DNA of 64,000 bases from an uncultured Clostridium sp. (GCA_947644195.1 CANRZB010000002.1:62001-126000); one strand, 5' to 3'; positions 27,200 to 35,641 are shown, numbered from the stretch's first letter. Numbers and translations: made by a program. Notes: generated from the letters alone by a model not told the origin.

Positions 27200-27234
27200 A
27201 TAAAAGTCCTGCCACAGATCGTAGTTGCAGGACT
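27200..27234 (-). terminator. Leader hairpin with U-run, 5' of the ABC operon
   Basis: Just after the predicted start point, AGTCCTGC (minus strand, from 27234) pairs with GCAGGACT (to 27205), followed by TTTTATTT. The position in the 5' leader suggests an attenuator rather than an operon-end terminator. Confidence 0.5.
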
Positions 27235-27236
27235 AG

Positions 27237-27305
27237 ATTATACTATTTTTAACTTATTGTCTACAAAGATAACAGATTTAGGAATTTTTATGCAGATTTA
27301 GGAAT
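27237..27305 (-). promoter_or_regulatory. ABC operon promoter with a pair of 13-bp direct repeats
   Basis: The -10 is TATAAT (27237-27242), and the -35 is TTGTAG (27261-27266, 18-base spacer) or TAGACA (27258-27263, 15-base spacer). Two identical 13-bp repeats, CAGATTTAGGAAT on the plus strand, lie at 27273-27285 and 27293-27305. Their period is 20 bases and they are centred near -50 and -70, where LytTR activators commonly bind. Confidence 0.65.
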
Positions 27306-27353
27306 CTGTTTCTGGCTCTCTTTTGCCTTGAAACTCTTTTGCATGATTTGATT

Positions 27354-28043
27354 TTATTGAAAGTATTTACCCCGCACATCCATAAATCTATTCTTGGAAA
27401 TGGGAAGTCTCTGACCATTTACTAATTGTACCTGATACCTCTCTATCTTCTCCATATATGACTTATTGACTAAATAACTCTGATGAATACGAATAAATTC
27501 CTCTGACGGCAGGTTACGCTCTATTTCATTTAATTTTCCATACAAAGTATATGCTCTATATTGGTTATTTTCTATAATATAATAATTTAATTTATGAAGA
27601 TTGCTTTCTATATAAATAATATTTCTTACATCTAGCATGGTCTTCCCTTCCAAAAAGGTATAGCATAATCCAATACTTTTATTTTTAATAATTTGATCCA
27701 AGGTCTCCTTAACGCTATCCATAAATAATACATGATTTTTCAATAAACAGCGATCGGCACCGATTTTGTATCCATCTAATATCCCGTGAATACATGAGGT
27801 CTCCAAAACGAAAAAAGTCTGTGAAGAATATTCTCTGATTCTTTGCCCTACATTTATTCCATCTGTCTCTTCTGTATCAATATCCAGAAAAATAGCATCG
27901 TAATACTGTAATGCAAAACCAAGATCCATAAGCTGGCTGTCCGATTCATATCGTTCCAGTTTATATTCTATACATAATGAGTGAAGATAATCTCGTATTA
28001 TATGAAATAAGATATTATCTGCACAAATAACCATATGTAACAT
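27354..28043 (-). CDS. LytTR-family response regulator
   Basis: 229 residues. The N-terminal receiver domain has the phospho-acceptor Asp in DAIFLDIDTEETDG and the conserved Lys in CLLKN. The C-terminal LytTR DNA-binding domain (about 125-229) shows IIYIESNLHKLNYYI, EEFIRIHQSYLVN and LPISKNRF. No histidine kinase is encoded nearby. The start at 28041-28043 is chosen because AAAGGAG precedes it. The downstream ABC operon, whose promoter carries direct repeats, is the likely target. Confidence 0.88.
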   Translation of the reverse strand: MLHMVICADNILFHIIRDYLHSLCIEYKLERYESDSQLMDLGFALQYYDAIFLDIDTEETDGINVGQRIREYSSQTFFVLETSCIHGILDGYKIGADRCLLKNHVLFMDSVKETLDQIIKNKSIGLCYTFLEGKTMLDVRNIIYIESNLHKLNYYIIENNQYRAYTLYGKLNEIERNLPSEEFIRIHQSYLVNKSYMEKIERYQVQLVNGQRLPISKNRFMDVRGKYFQ

Positions 28044-28100
28044 AATCTCAAATCTCCTTTGTACTTTTACATACCCATGCCGTACGATTAAAAGCAACAT

Positions 28101-28167
28101 TGTTCCTATTAAATCATTAGGAACACAATATATATTATATAATATCATGGAATCTTGTTTTTTACAA
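28101..28167 (-). promoter_or_regulatory. LytTR gene promoter with palindromic operator
   Basis: TTGTAA (28162-28167) and TATTAT (28139-28144) are 17 bases apart. Immediately downstream a 25-bp inverted repeat (TGTTCCTA at 28101-28108, TAGGAACA at 28118-28125) covers the early transcribed region. Its half-site TTCCTAA also occurs in the direct repeats at 27273-27305, which suggests autoregulation. Confidence 0.55.
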
Positions 28168-28300
28168 TAGCTAATAATAAAATGTATTGAAGGCTAGAAT
28201 CTAAAATTACTGACAAATTACTGAACTCACCAAAGACTAAGAGACAAAAGCCACAATCCCGGTAGTCATTCTACCAACAATTTATACAGAGGAAAACAAA

Positions 28301-28346
28301 AATGCTTAAAATCAAGAGATAACGATTTTAAGCATTTTTTATTTTT
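28301..28346. terminator. Bidirectional intrinsic terminator
   Basis: A perfect 13-pair stem (AATGCTTAAAATC at 28301-28313, GATTTTAAGCATT at 28324-28336) is followed by a T-rich tract on each strand. Confidence 0.85.
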
Positions 28347-28546
28347 CTCGAATTTCTAAACTACCTTCAGCATCAATAAATATCAGCATTTCATTATTAA
28401 GATAAAGTCTTGCATATTCAAGCGGATGGTCTATTGTCCTTGCATTTACCAGATGGTCTATCCAAGCTGTAGTTTTACTTTTTTAATGAATTGACCGGGT
28501 TCATCCCTCAAATCAACTTGTTTGAAATCAATAACCTCTCTACCAC
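28339..28546 (-). pseudogene. Decayed coding remnant of unknown family
   Basis: Read on the minus strand from the stop of the zinc-ribbon gene, one frame gives GGREVIDFKQVDLRDEPGQF and continues to a stop. Shifting by one frame extends a plausible sequence (TTAWIDHLVNARTIDHPLEY ... AEGSLEIREK) that ends just before the terminator. No start codon or ribosome site is seen. It looks like the frameshifted tail of a lost gene; the family is not recognised. Confidence 0.35.
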
Positions 28547-29092
28547 CTACTTAATCTTTTCCCAACCACTTTTTTTAGAATCATCCATAGAAACCTTATA
28601 TTCCCAAATAATATCATATTGATCCATATAGTCCGTTAACTGCTGCGCAAATTTCTTTTTTTCATCCTCCGACACTGCTTCTTCAAATTTTTGAACATAC
28701 TCCTCCTCTACACTTTTATATCCAACTTTCTTATCTTTTAAATGTACTGCTGCAATATCTTCTTCTCCGTCTGAGGAAAAGAACACCATACAGCCTTTTT
28801 GTTCTGAATTGTAGTACACTTTTTCAACATTAACTTTTCCATCATAGTCCTTTTTCACTAAACGAATCGCAGTATTACCAGGACTGTTATACCTGACTAA
28901 AAATAATGTAGACAATGCGATCAAAATAATAACGGAAAAAATGATGGAAGCTATTTTAACTATCTTCATTTTCTTTTTATGGTTTTCTGAAATCACTTTC
29001 ATAGTAACTCCCATTGGGCAACCACATTTCGGACAAACCGATGCTCTCTCGCTAATTTCCCCTCCACACTCTGAACATTTAATAAGTGCCAC
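28547..29092 (-). CDS. Zinc-ribbon single-pass membrane protein
   Basis: 181 residues. An N-terminal zinc ribbon (CSECGG ... CPKCGCPMG, four Cys in two CxxC pairs) is followed by one transmembrane segment (about 46-68) and a charged extracytoplasmic domain of about 110 residues. The start is a GTG with AAGGAGG upstream. It lies 13 bases after a larger zinc-ribbon membrane protein and the two probably form an operon. Function is unknown; similar proteins are common and poorly studied. Confidence 0.75.
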   Translation of the reverse strand: MALIKCSECGGEISERASVCPKCGCPMGVTMKVISENHKKKMKIVKIASIIFSVIILIALSTLFLVRYNSPGNTAIRLVKKDYDGKVNVEKVYYNSEQKGCMVFFSSDGEEDIAAVHLKDKKVGYKSVEEEYVQKFEEAVSEDEKKKFAQQLTDYMDQYDIIWEYKVSMDDSKKSGWEKIK

Positions 29093-29105
29093 TCTACATC
29101 CTCCT

Positions 29106-29951
29106 TTATTTATCTTCCATTTTTTCCGGTATCTGATTATCTAATTTTTCATATGCCGTCATAAACTCCGAAATCTCATCGTTTACCTTAGACGTAAAAT
29201 CATTATAACTTCCTGTTGGGCTAATCGCCATATCTGTAATTACCTTATATGATTCATATAATTCCGTGACCGTATCATAGCATTTTTCCAGGTCTTTTGG
29301 TGGATCCTGCATTTTCTTAATCAAATCTTTTACCAAACCCTGGCTAGATCTAATATCAGAAACGGTTTCTTGTGTTTCCGTATCATCATATAAATTTTTC
29401 AATGCTGTATTAAAATCATATACAAAATACCCATTAGGTTTTGTATATTTGTTTGTTTCATAGTCACTATCCTCATAAATTGCATTTTTCCATACTTTTG
29501 CTGTCAAATTACAGAGAGTTTCCGCATCACTACCACCAGATACCATCATCAACTTTGCCCGCTCCAAAAATACAATATATTGATTATAAGATTCTCTGTA
29601 AGCAAGTTTCGCTTTATGTTCTGAATATACTTTAAATACAATTCCGAAACCTACGCACAACACCAGCGCAACAATAACTCCGATAATAATCTTCTTTTTC
29701 TTTTTTTCCGTCTTTCTTCTTGCTGCTTCTTCTTGCTGCGATATTGAGTCCTCCTCATTCACCACCCTAACAATCGGACAGCCACAATTAGGACATTCTT
29801 CATCTGAATCTGCCAAAATATATCCACATTCGCCACACTTAATCTCTTCCTGAATCACTTCCTCTTCAGCAAAGACCTTTCCACAGTGAATACATTTATT
29901 CGCCTTATCAGAAATTCTTTGTCCACATTCAGGACAATACATCATAGCCAT
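29106..29951 (-). CDS. Double zinc-ribbon single-pass membrane protein
   Basis: 281 residues. Two zinc ribbons lie in tandem (CPECGQRISDKANKCIHCG and CGECG ... CPNCGCP), then a Lys/Glu-rich stretch, one transmembrane segment (about 88-110) and a helical extracytoplasmic domain of about 170 residues. GGGAGG lies before the ATG. It is co-oriented with and 13 bases upstream of the smaller zinc-ribbon protein. No enzymatic motif is visible and no function is proposed. Confidence 0.75.
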   Translation of the reverse strand: MAMMYCPECGQRISDKANKCIHCGKVFAEEEVIQEEIKCGECGYILADSDEECPNCGCPIVRVVNEEDSISQQEEAARRKTEKKKKKIIIGVIVALVLCVGFGIVFKVYSEHKAKLAYRESYNQYIVFLERAKLMMVSGGSDAETLCNLTAKVWKNAIYEDSDYETNKYTKPNGYFVYDFNTALKNLYDDTETQETVSDIRSSQGLVKDLIKKMQDPPKDLEKCYDTVTELYESYKVITDMAISPTGSYNDFTSKVNDEISEFMTAYEKLDNQIPEKMEDK

Positions 29952-30438
29952 AACGCCAATCCTCCCATATCATAAAATATCTTCTACATTATATCCTACA
30001 AATGGACTATTTTCTACAACTTTCCGCGTTATTTTTATTTGCATTATTTTAAATTCAAGTTTGGGTCTGTTACTGTGCTATTTCATAATTATCAAAAGTA
30101 GTAAAATGAGGGTAAATTTCTATTATATTCCCCTAGAAACCATGATATTTCAGATGTTTCAGAGTTTTGTTAGCTTCCTGCCGTGGCAAATGAATAAAAC
30201 TCTTATCATTCTATTTTTCCTCCTCAATTTGCCATAAGTTGCCTTGATTTGCAGGGTTTTTAGCTGTTTTCTGAAAATCTGCACCCATTTTCATAGTATA
30301 GAAATCGCAAAACGGGGCAAAATACGGTAATATATAACTTTATAAAGTAGTCAAGTAGTAGTCGGTTAAGAGGGCAGACTACTGCGATTTTTGAACCTTG
30401 TAACGATTGCTTTGGTGTAGGGGTGCAAAAAATCACAC
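29952..30438. other. Gene-free AT-rich region with mobile-element-like remnants
   Basis: No intact gene is seen. On the minus strand a strong ribosome site (GAGGAGGAAAAATAGA) leads into a 16-codon frame, MIRVLFICHGRKLTKL, at 30159-30209, which resembles the beginning of small proteins found at the ends of recombinase-borne elements. The rest is unassigned. Confidence 0.35.
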
Positions 30439-30467
30439 TTGAATTTCTGTCGTGATTATGCTATATT
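30439..30467 (+). promoter_or_regulatory. Promoter of a small RNA convergent to the holin-like toxin
   Basis: TTGAAT (30439-30444) and TATATT (30462-30467) are 17 bases apart with a TG-extended -10. Confidence 0.6.
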
Positions 30468-30473
30468 GAATCT

Positions 30474-30607
30474 AAAGAAAGGCATCTGCTGTCACAGATG
30501 CCTCTCAAACGGATAGTGTCCAGTTCCAAAAGTGGATGCTCCCAAACGTTGGTTTAATGTCCTAAAGGACACCGCCAAGCCTGTATGCAGACAGGCTTGG
30601 CATTTTT
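30474..30607 (+). ncRNA. Candidate antisense RNA antitoxin
   Basis: A transcript of about 134 nt is predicted from the promoter at 30439-30467 to a strong intrinsic terminator (GCCAAGCCTGT at 30574-30584 paired with ACAGGCTTGGC at 30591-30601, then a T-run). It begins with an 8-pair hairpin (GGCATCTG/CAGATGCC, 30481-30502). Its 3' end overlaps the 3' end of the toxin gene on the opposite strand, and AGTTCCAAAAG in it can pair with CTTTCGGAACT in the toxin mRNA (10 of 11 positions). This is the layout of type I toxin-antitoxin loci. No expression evidence is available. Confidence 0.55.
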
Positions 30608-30722
30608 ATTTTCGCTTGTTCTTCCTATCTATGTAGGCAAGCAACGCTATCAGCAGAGTTCCGAAAGATACCAGCAATGCCAGTATTCCCAGAAAAACCA
30701 TAATAGTTTCATAATCTGTCAT
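30606..30722 (-). CDS. Holin-like small membrane toxin (Hol_Tox family)
   Basis: 38-residue peptide: MTDYETIMVFLGILALLVSF at the start, one hydrophobic segment (about 7-29) and the basic tail DRKNKRK. This is the pattern of the putative holin-like toxins of Firmicutes. GGGAGGTGACGCTG before the ATG is a strong ribosome site, and a promoter lies about 110 bases upstream (30835-30863). With the convergent small RNA it forms a probable type I toxin-antitoxin pair in which the peptide would damage the membrane unless its mRNA is silenced. Confidence 0.75.
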   Translation of the reverse strand: MTDYETIMVFLGILALLVSFGTLLIALLAYIDRKNKRK

Positions 30723-30834
30723 CAGCGTCACCTCCCATCTATTGTAAGTCCGGCTAATCATAGATTACACCGGCTAAATTTACAGTGACAGTTTGGGAGG
30801 CTACCACCCCGTCAAAGGGCTTTTCCGTATAAAA

Positions 30835-30863
30835 ATTTTAACATATCCTATACACTCATTCAA
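30835..30863 (-). promoter_or_regulatory. Promoter of the holin-like toxin
   Basis: TTGAAT (30858-30863) and TAAAAT (30835-30840) are 17 bases apart with a TG-extended -10. It implies a structured 5' leader of roughly 107 bases containing two copies of TTAGCCGG around a short loop. Confidence 0.6.
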
Positions 30864-30894
30864 GAAAAATTTGAGTGTGTTTTTATCTCCTAAA

Positions 30895-32029
30895 TTGCAA
30901 AAGTAAATTCTACCCTTTGATTCTTTGATAGAAATTACCTCTGCACAGGTTGAATTTAATTCTGCATACATATTATGATGTCTTTGTACCTGACGGCAGT
31001 AGAAGGAGTCATCATGAGTAAATATATTCCAGGAAACCATAAACATCTTACTGCTTCTGACAGACTTTACATTGAACGTGCCTTGAATGACGGTATCTCA
31101 TTCAAGGAGATTGCTCGTTACCTTTGCAAGGATCCAAGTACGATATCGAAGGAAGTCCGTACCCATCGCTTATCCGATTTCTATCCGGGGCGGGGACTTT
31201 TCCTAAATGCCAAAAATTTTTGCATCCACCGCTTCCATTGCCAGAAGAAGAATGTCTGTGGGAAAATCGTTCTCTGTGATATCAAATGCACTTCCTGCCC
31301 TTCATGCAACCAGCACTGTAAAGATTTTGTGAAAGAACGGTGTACAAAGGGTGCCGTCCGGGCTGTCTTTGATCGCCTGGAAGCACGGCTTGGCACGGTA
31401 ACTTTCCACATTCTGTTTGAAACTATCCTGACTGACCGAGGTGGTGAATTCGGAGACCCGGAATCGTTAGAGACCGGAACGGATGATTACCAGCGTACAA
31501 ATATTTATTACTGCGACCCCATGCGGAGCGGCCAAAAGGGCGGCATTGAAAATGTCCACACAAAGTTACGGGAAATACTGCCCAAAGGCACCAGTTTTGA
31601 ATATCTGACGCAATGGGATTTGAACTTGATTGTCAACAATATCAACTCTGTTCCCCGGCAGAGTCTGCTCGGACTTACTCCATACCAGACCGCAAAAGAA
31701 AACTTCGATATGGATGTTCTCTTAGCACTTCAGCTCAAGCCGGTTGACCCTGACAAAATCAATCTGACGCCTGAGCTGATAAAGTAACCTGTAAATCCAA
31801 GTAAAGAATCTTCCGTCAGGCAACGCAGCTTTTAAATCTTCATAAAAAAGAAGCTTGATCAGTAGAATTTAGTCCTGCACAAGATGATTCATACTGGCTT
31901 GTTTGCTATACCCTATTTTAGAATATTTGCTTGGATCTAAATGTATTATAATCCAATTTTTGCATTTATGCTCCCCAAAACTTGAAAAAATCAGAAGATT
32001 TTAAAGGGTGGTAGAATTTACTTCTGCAC
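30895..32029 (+). mobile_element. IS30-family element, internally deleted
   Basis: The left end (TTGCAAAAGTAAATTCTACC at 30895-30914) and right end (inverse complement at 32010-32029, reading GTGCAGAAGTAAATTCTACC) are imperfect inverted repeats flanking an IS30 transposase gene. Related copies of the end occur at 30927-30944, 31863-31880 and 32035-32046, so the element seems nested or repeatedly rearranged. At about 1.1 kb it is shorter than typical IS30 elements. Target-site duplication could not be settled. Confidence 0.7.
31014..31787 (+). pseudogene. IS30-family transposase with in-frame internal deletion
   Basis: 257 codons from ATG 31014 (AAGGAG upstream). The N-terminal helix-turn-helix (DGISFKEIARYLCKDPSTIS) and Cys-rich segment are normal, as is the C-terminal catalytic half (ILTDRGGEFGDPESLETG ... 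YYCDPMRSGQKGGIENVHTKLREILPKG) with the second Asp and final Glu. The middle, roughly 170 residues including the first catalytic Asp, is missing at the junction ERC-TKGAVRAVFDRLE, yet the frame is kept. The protein cannot be an active DDE transposase but might still bind the ends. Confidence 0.8.
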
Positions 32030-32731
32030 TAGATCTTACTTTTGCAATTAAGCTTTATTTGCTTCCCAGAAAGAAAAAAATCTGAATATCCCTAACAATC
32101 CTTAAAAAACCGTATAAAAATCAAATTTGATTATAAGCTTGGCTAGCCTTAATTTCTAACCTTTTAAATGTTTCTAGACCCTTTTTCCGCATACTCTGAT
32201 TTAGTATTTTCGATTTCCGCACAACCATCCTTAATCTTCTTTTTTCATTGTATTTCCTGTGATATCATTCCGGATACCTGTTATCCCTTCTGTAATGCCC
32301 CAGTTGCTTATCTCTTCTGGAACAATGGTAAAAAGAAAACATATCTCTAGTGCAAGGTATGTCTGAACCACCCTAACCCATTGAATTATAACCATTTTTC
32401 ACAAACTCACAATCTCAGAAACCCTCATTGCAGCCACATCCTTGTTCTGAAAAAAACGGCAAGCATTTCATACTTCATAAATATGGTTAAAAAACCTTGA
32501 TGGACACCATGAAAAAAATAAATATAAACTCCATTCATCTACCGCAAATTTATGAAAAGTTTTTTCGATACGAATGTATCCTCCCAGCCTAAAAATGCTT
32601 CCTAAAATTCAGCAAGTTTGATTCCAACAATATAGCTCTTTGTCTGACTTACTGGTTTAATCTTGGGTTATCACTCCGATAAACAGGCCAGACGCTCAAA
32701 GTATATCAGTTAGATTGTCCCTATTTCACCC
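32030..32731. other. AT-rich region with no recognisable gene
   Basis: About 700 bases. Near the left edge (32035-32046) there is one more copy of the IS30 end. A 60-codon plus-strand frame at 32168-32350 has no ribosome site or recognisable family. Nothing else is supported. Confidence 0.5.
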
Positions 32732-33874
32732 TTACGTTTCATCCCCCTCATTATTTCCCGACTTATTTTCACCAGAGTTCCCCAAATCTACCTCCGGTTT
32801 CTTTTGCATCCGGCCATCGCTCCCTGGTTCGTTACGAAATCCTGAAGGTTCTTCCCCTGGTCTTTTCTGGATCTGCTTATTCTTCCGGCGTAATTTGAAA
32901 ACGACAAACAGAATTACCAATATGATCACAATATAGTACCAGGTATAGATCAGGCAAAGCAGAATCGTTTCAAGCAGAGAAAGGAATACTTTCCAGGAAG
33001 TTTTGCAGGAATGTTTCAAACGATCCAGGAATGTTTTCGTTCGCTCCGGTTCCTCCTGGTATTCCCTCACTTCCTTTATCGTAATGTCAATATAAGAATA
33101 CGCAACATCTGTTTCCAGATTCGTAATTCCCGATTTTAGTTCTGCGATCTTCACTTGCAGATCAAACAGTTTCTGCTCAATCTGCAATGCATACTCATCT
33201 TCAGACGCTTTCTCCAATAATTTCAGATAACGCTGGTATTCCGCTTCATAAATGTTAAGCTGTGATTGGTAGGTAGAATATTTCTGTGTCACATTCTGTA
33301 CATTGGACGACTTTGTTCTGACGTCCCCCAAATTCCCGGCACCATTCATCATGGTGTCGTATTGTGCGCTAGGTACGCGGACTGTTGCCGTATATAGATT
33401 ATGTTTTTCTTCCTCCTCCACCATCAGGTAGTCCGTCAGATCTCCGTCGTCGGAAAAATTCTCAGTCTCAACGAATCCATCTGCCTGATTCAACATCTGC
33501 TTGAAATCTTCCACTGACTGGTCAAAATGCAAGGTATCTACGGTAACCTTTCCATGGAATACCAACATCTCCTTCGTTACTTTCTGCTGTTGTGCAGATG
33601 CATCTTCCTTGGTCTTGTTATCTCCCGTTTCTTCACTTTTCGCAGACGATTCGGTTTCCCCTTCTGCAATTTCTTCCTCACCAGTATCTGTTTCCGCATC
33701 TTCGGAACTGCTGTTCCATCCATCCTGGGTGCCCGCTTGATCGGCTGATTTGCCCGCTGTACTTTCTCTCCGAGTTCCACCACCGCCGCCGCAGCCTGAT
33801 AACGAAATTGCAAGAAAAACGATCAGTAATAAAATCGCCGACTTTCTCCAACCAAACCTCTGCCTTCCCCTCAT
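32732..33874 (-). CDS. DUF4349 lipoprotein
   Basis: 380 residues. The signal peptide ends in the lipobox LSGC, followed by a Gly-rich and Ser/Glu-rich linker. The DUF4349 domain (about 120-290) contains the coiled-coil pair YSTYQSQLNIYEAEYQRYLK and FDLQVKIAELKSGITNLETD. A C-terminal transmembrane segment (about 305-330) and charged tail follow. The start at 33872-33874 follows GAGGAGGAGCC. Function is unknown; the family sits at the cell surface. It is 13 bases downstream of the D,D-carboxypeptidase gene and probably shares its transcript. Confidence 0.85.
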   Translation of the reverse strand: MRGRQRFGWRKSAILLLIVFLAISLSGCGGGGGTRRESTAGKSADQAGTQDGWNSSSEDAETDTGEEEIAEGETESSAKSEETGDNKTKEDASAQQQKVTKEMLVFHGKVTVDTLHFDQSVEDFKQMLNQADGFVETENFSDDGDLTDYLMVEEEEKHNLYTATVRVPSAQYDTMMNGAGNLGDVRTKSSNVQNVTQKYSTYQSQLNIYEAEYQRYLKLLEKASEDEYALQIEQKLFDLQVKIAELKSGITNLETDVAYSYIDITIKEVREYQEEPERTKTFLDRLKHSCKTSWKVFLSLLETILLCLIYTWYYIVIILVILFVVFKLRRKNKQIQKRPGEEPSGFRNEPGSDGRMQKKPEVDLGNSGENKSGNNEGDET

Positions 33875-33887
33875 AGGCTCCTCCTCT

Positions 33888-35588
33888 CTAAAAGTCAAAA
33901 AAGTTCTTCCCGAAACTCTCCTTGACCTTTTTCTGCCGTTTGCTGTATTGCATTGCTTTGCTCCGCTTTTGGGATGGTTTCTTTGTCGCCACTCCACTTT
34001 TTTTATAATATTTTACACGGTTCCTCCTGCCGTTTTTATGATTCGTCGCTCTCTTTTGCTGTCTCTGACGTTTTGCATACTGCTTTCTTCCCCCACGGCT
34101 CAGATAGCCTCCGGAACGACGTCTACGTCGTCTTTTGTATTTCGGGGACAATCTCCATACCAACAAGATCAGAATAAAGAGGAACGCGATACCTGCTGCT
34201 ACTAACAGGATCCCTCCTATCATCTGGTTATGCAAAAGTTTTCCAATTCTTGACGCCGCCTTTTGAAATGGTTTTAAAAGCTTCCCCCATACTTTTCTTT
34301 TTTCTTTCTGCTTCTTATTGGTCTCCTCAATATTGCCAATCTGGTTTCCCACCACATCTCGGGAAGCCTTGTCCAAACGATTTTCATCCGCAGTTTTCGT
34401 ATAAACAATATCTGAATAACCCACGGTACGTTTTCCATACGTATATTTGACCTGTCCAATAATATTGTCTCCCTGCTGCAGCGTTACCCCATCATAATAG
34501 GAAACCGTTTGCTTGGCAGCCGACAGATCCGCTCCCTTGGGCAGAACTACAGAGGCATCGGCAGACAGATGCACCGGCGATTCCTTCGCATTGAAATAGC
34601 TGCCATACGTATTAAAGAGATCCTCATTAATCGTCATGTTATCTGCGTTGACAGTATGCTTCCGGAACTTTTCAAAACCGTAGTTTAACAGCTTCGTGCT
34701 ATCCGTATATTCATTCGGCTCTCCCTGCTCCGGGCTTCTGCTCTTCATAATAACACAAACTAACTGCATGCCATCCTTTTCTGCAAAAGTAACAAGAGTA
34801 TTCCTCGCAATGTCCGTATATCCGGTCTTGCCACCAATACAATATTTATACTCATATTTTGGCCATTTATAACCATTCACCATCTGATGGTGGTTATTCC
34901 ACACACGGGTCATTTTATGCTTGTTGGTTTTTGCACATGTATAGCTTTTCGTACCCACAAACCTCCGAAATTCAGAATTTTTCATTGCCTCTCTGGCAAT
35001 TACTGCCATATCATAGGCTGATGTGTAATGTTTCGGGTCCGGCAGTCCATGCGGATTATTAAAATGGGTATTCTTCAATCCAAGAGCAGCTACTTTCTGA
35101 TTCATCATCTTGACGAATTCCGGCACAGATCCGGAGACATGTTCCGCCGCAGCCATGCACACCTCATTCGCCGATTCCAGCATAATGGCGTAGAGACATT
35201 GCTCCATCGACATCCGCTCACCAACTTCACTATAAATCGTAGATGTACCCTGCTCAATGCCGTAGACCGCATTATTGGAAAATGTTACCGTATCCGTCAG
35301 AGCACTGTTCTGCACCACCAGCATTGCCGTCATAATTTTGGTAATACTAGCCGGATAAAATTCTGTATGCGCATTTTTCTGATACAACACCGTACCGGTA
35401 GAAATCTCCATTACCACTGCCGAGTGGCTGGACAGTGATTTTTTATTCACACCAGCGGGCCAGCTTTCCTCCGCTGACACTTTTGGCACAACATCTGGTA
35501 CAATGGCAGGAACCACTGGCAGGCTGCTACCTGTAACTGCTATTATAACTCCGATCAACATTGCGGATATTATCCGTTTTATTTTCAT
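33888..35588 (-). CDS. D-alanyl-D-alanine carboxypeptidase (PBP5/DacF type)
   Basis: 566-residue secreted penicillin-binding protein that trims peptidoglycan stem peptides. After a signal peptide, the serine-peptidase S11 domain has SxxK at Ser81-Lys84 (SITK), SAN at 139-141 and KTG at 254-256. A second beta domain covers about 305-400. A transmembrane segment lies near 455-480, followed by an unusual tail of about 85 residues very rich in Arg, Lys and Gln. DacF-type enzymes usually end in an amphipathic helix; here a true membrane anchor and a basic cytoplasmic tail replace it. The promoter is at 35642-35670. Confidence 0.93.
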   Translation of the reverse strand: MKIKRIISAMLIGVIIAVTGSSLPVVPAIVPDVVPKVSAEESWPAGVNKKSLSSHSAVVMEISTGTVLYQKNAHTEFYPASITKIMTAMLVVQNSALTDTVTFSNNAVYGIEQGTSTIYSEVGERMSMEQCLYAIMLESANEVCMAAAEHVSGSVPEFVKMMNQKVAALGLKNTHFNNPHGLPDPKHYTSAYDMAVIAREAMKNSEFRRFVGTKSYTCAKTNKHKMTRVWNNHHQMVNGYKWPKYEYKYCIGGKTGYTDIARNTLVTFAEKDGMQLVCVIMKSRSPEQGEPNEYTDSTKLLNYGFEKFRKHTVNADNMTINEDLFNTYGSYFNAKESPVHLSADASVVLPKGADLSAAKQTVSYYDGVTLQQGDNIIGQVKYTYGKRTVGYSDIVYTKTADENRLDKASRDVVGNQIGNIEETNKKQKEKRKVWGKLLKPFQKAASRIGKLLHNQMIGGILLVAAGIAFLFILILLVWRLSPKYKRRRRRRSGGYLSRGGRKQYAKRQRQQKRATNHKNGRRNRVKYYKKSGVATKKPSQKRSKAMQYSKRQKKVKESFGKNFFDF

Positions 35589-35641
35589 GGTAATCCTCCA
35601 TACATTTCTGAGTTCTTTTTCATTTGCTCAATCTATGTCCT

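Noticed and set aside
32168..32350. 60-codon plus-strand frame MFLDPF...
   Set aside because: It lacks a ribosome site and family resemblance, and lies in AT-rich decayed DNA.
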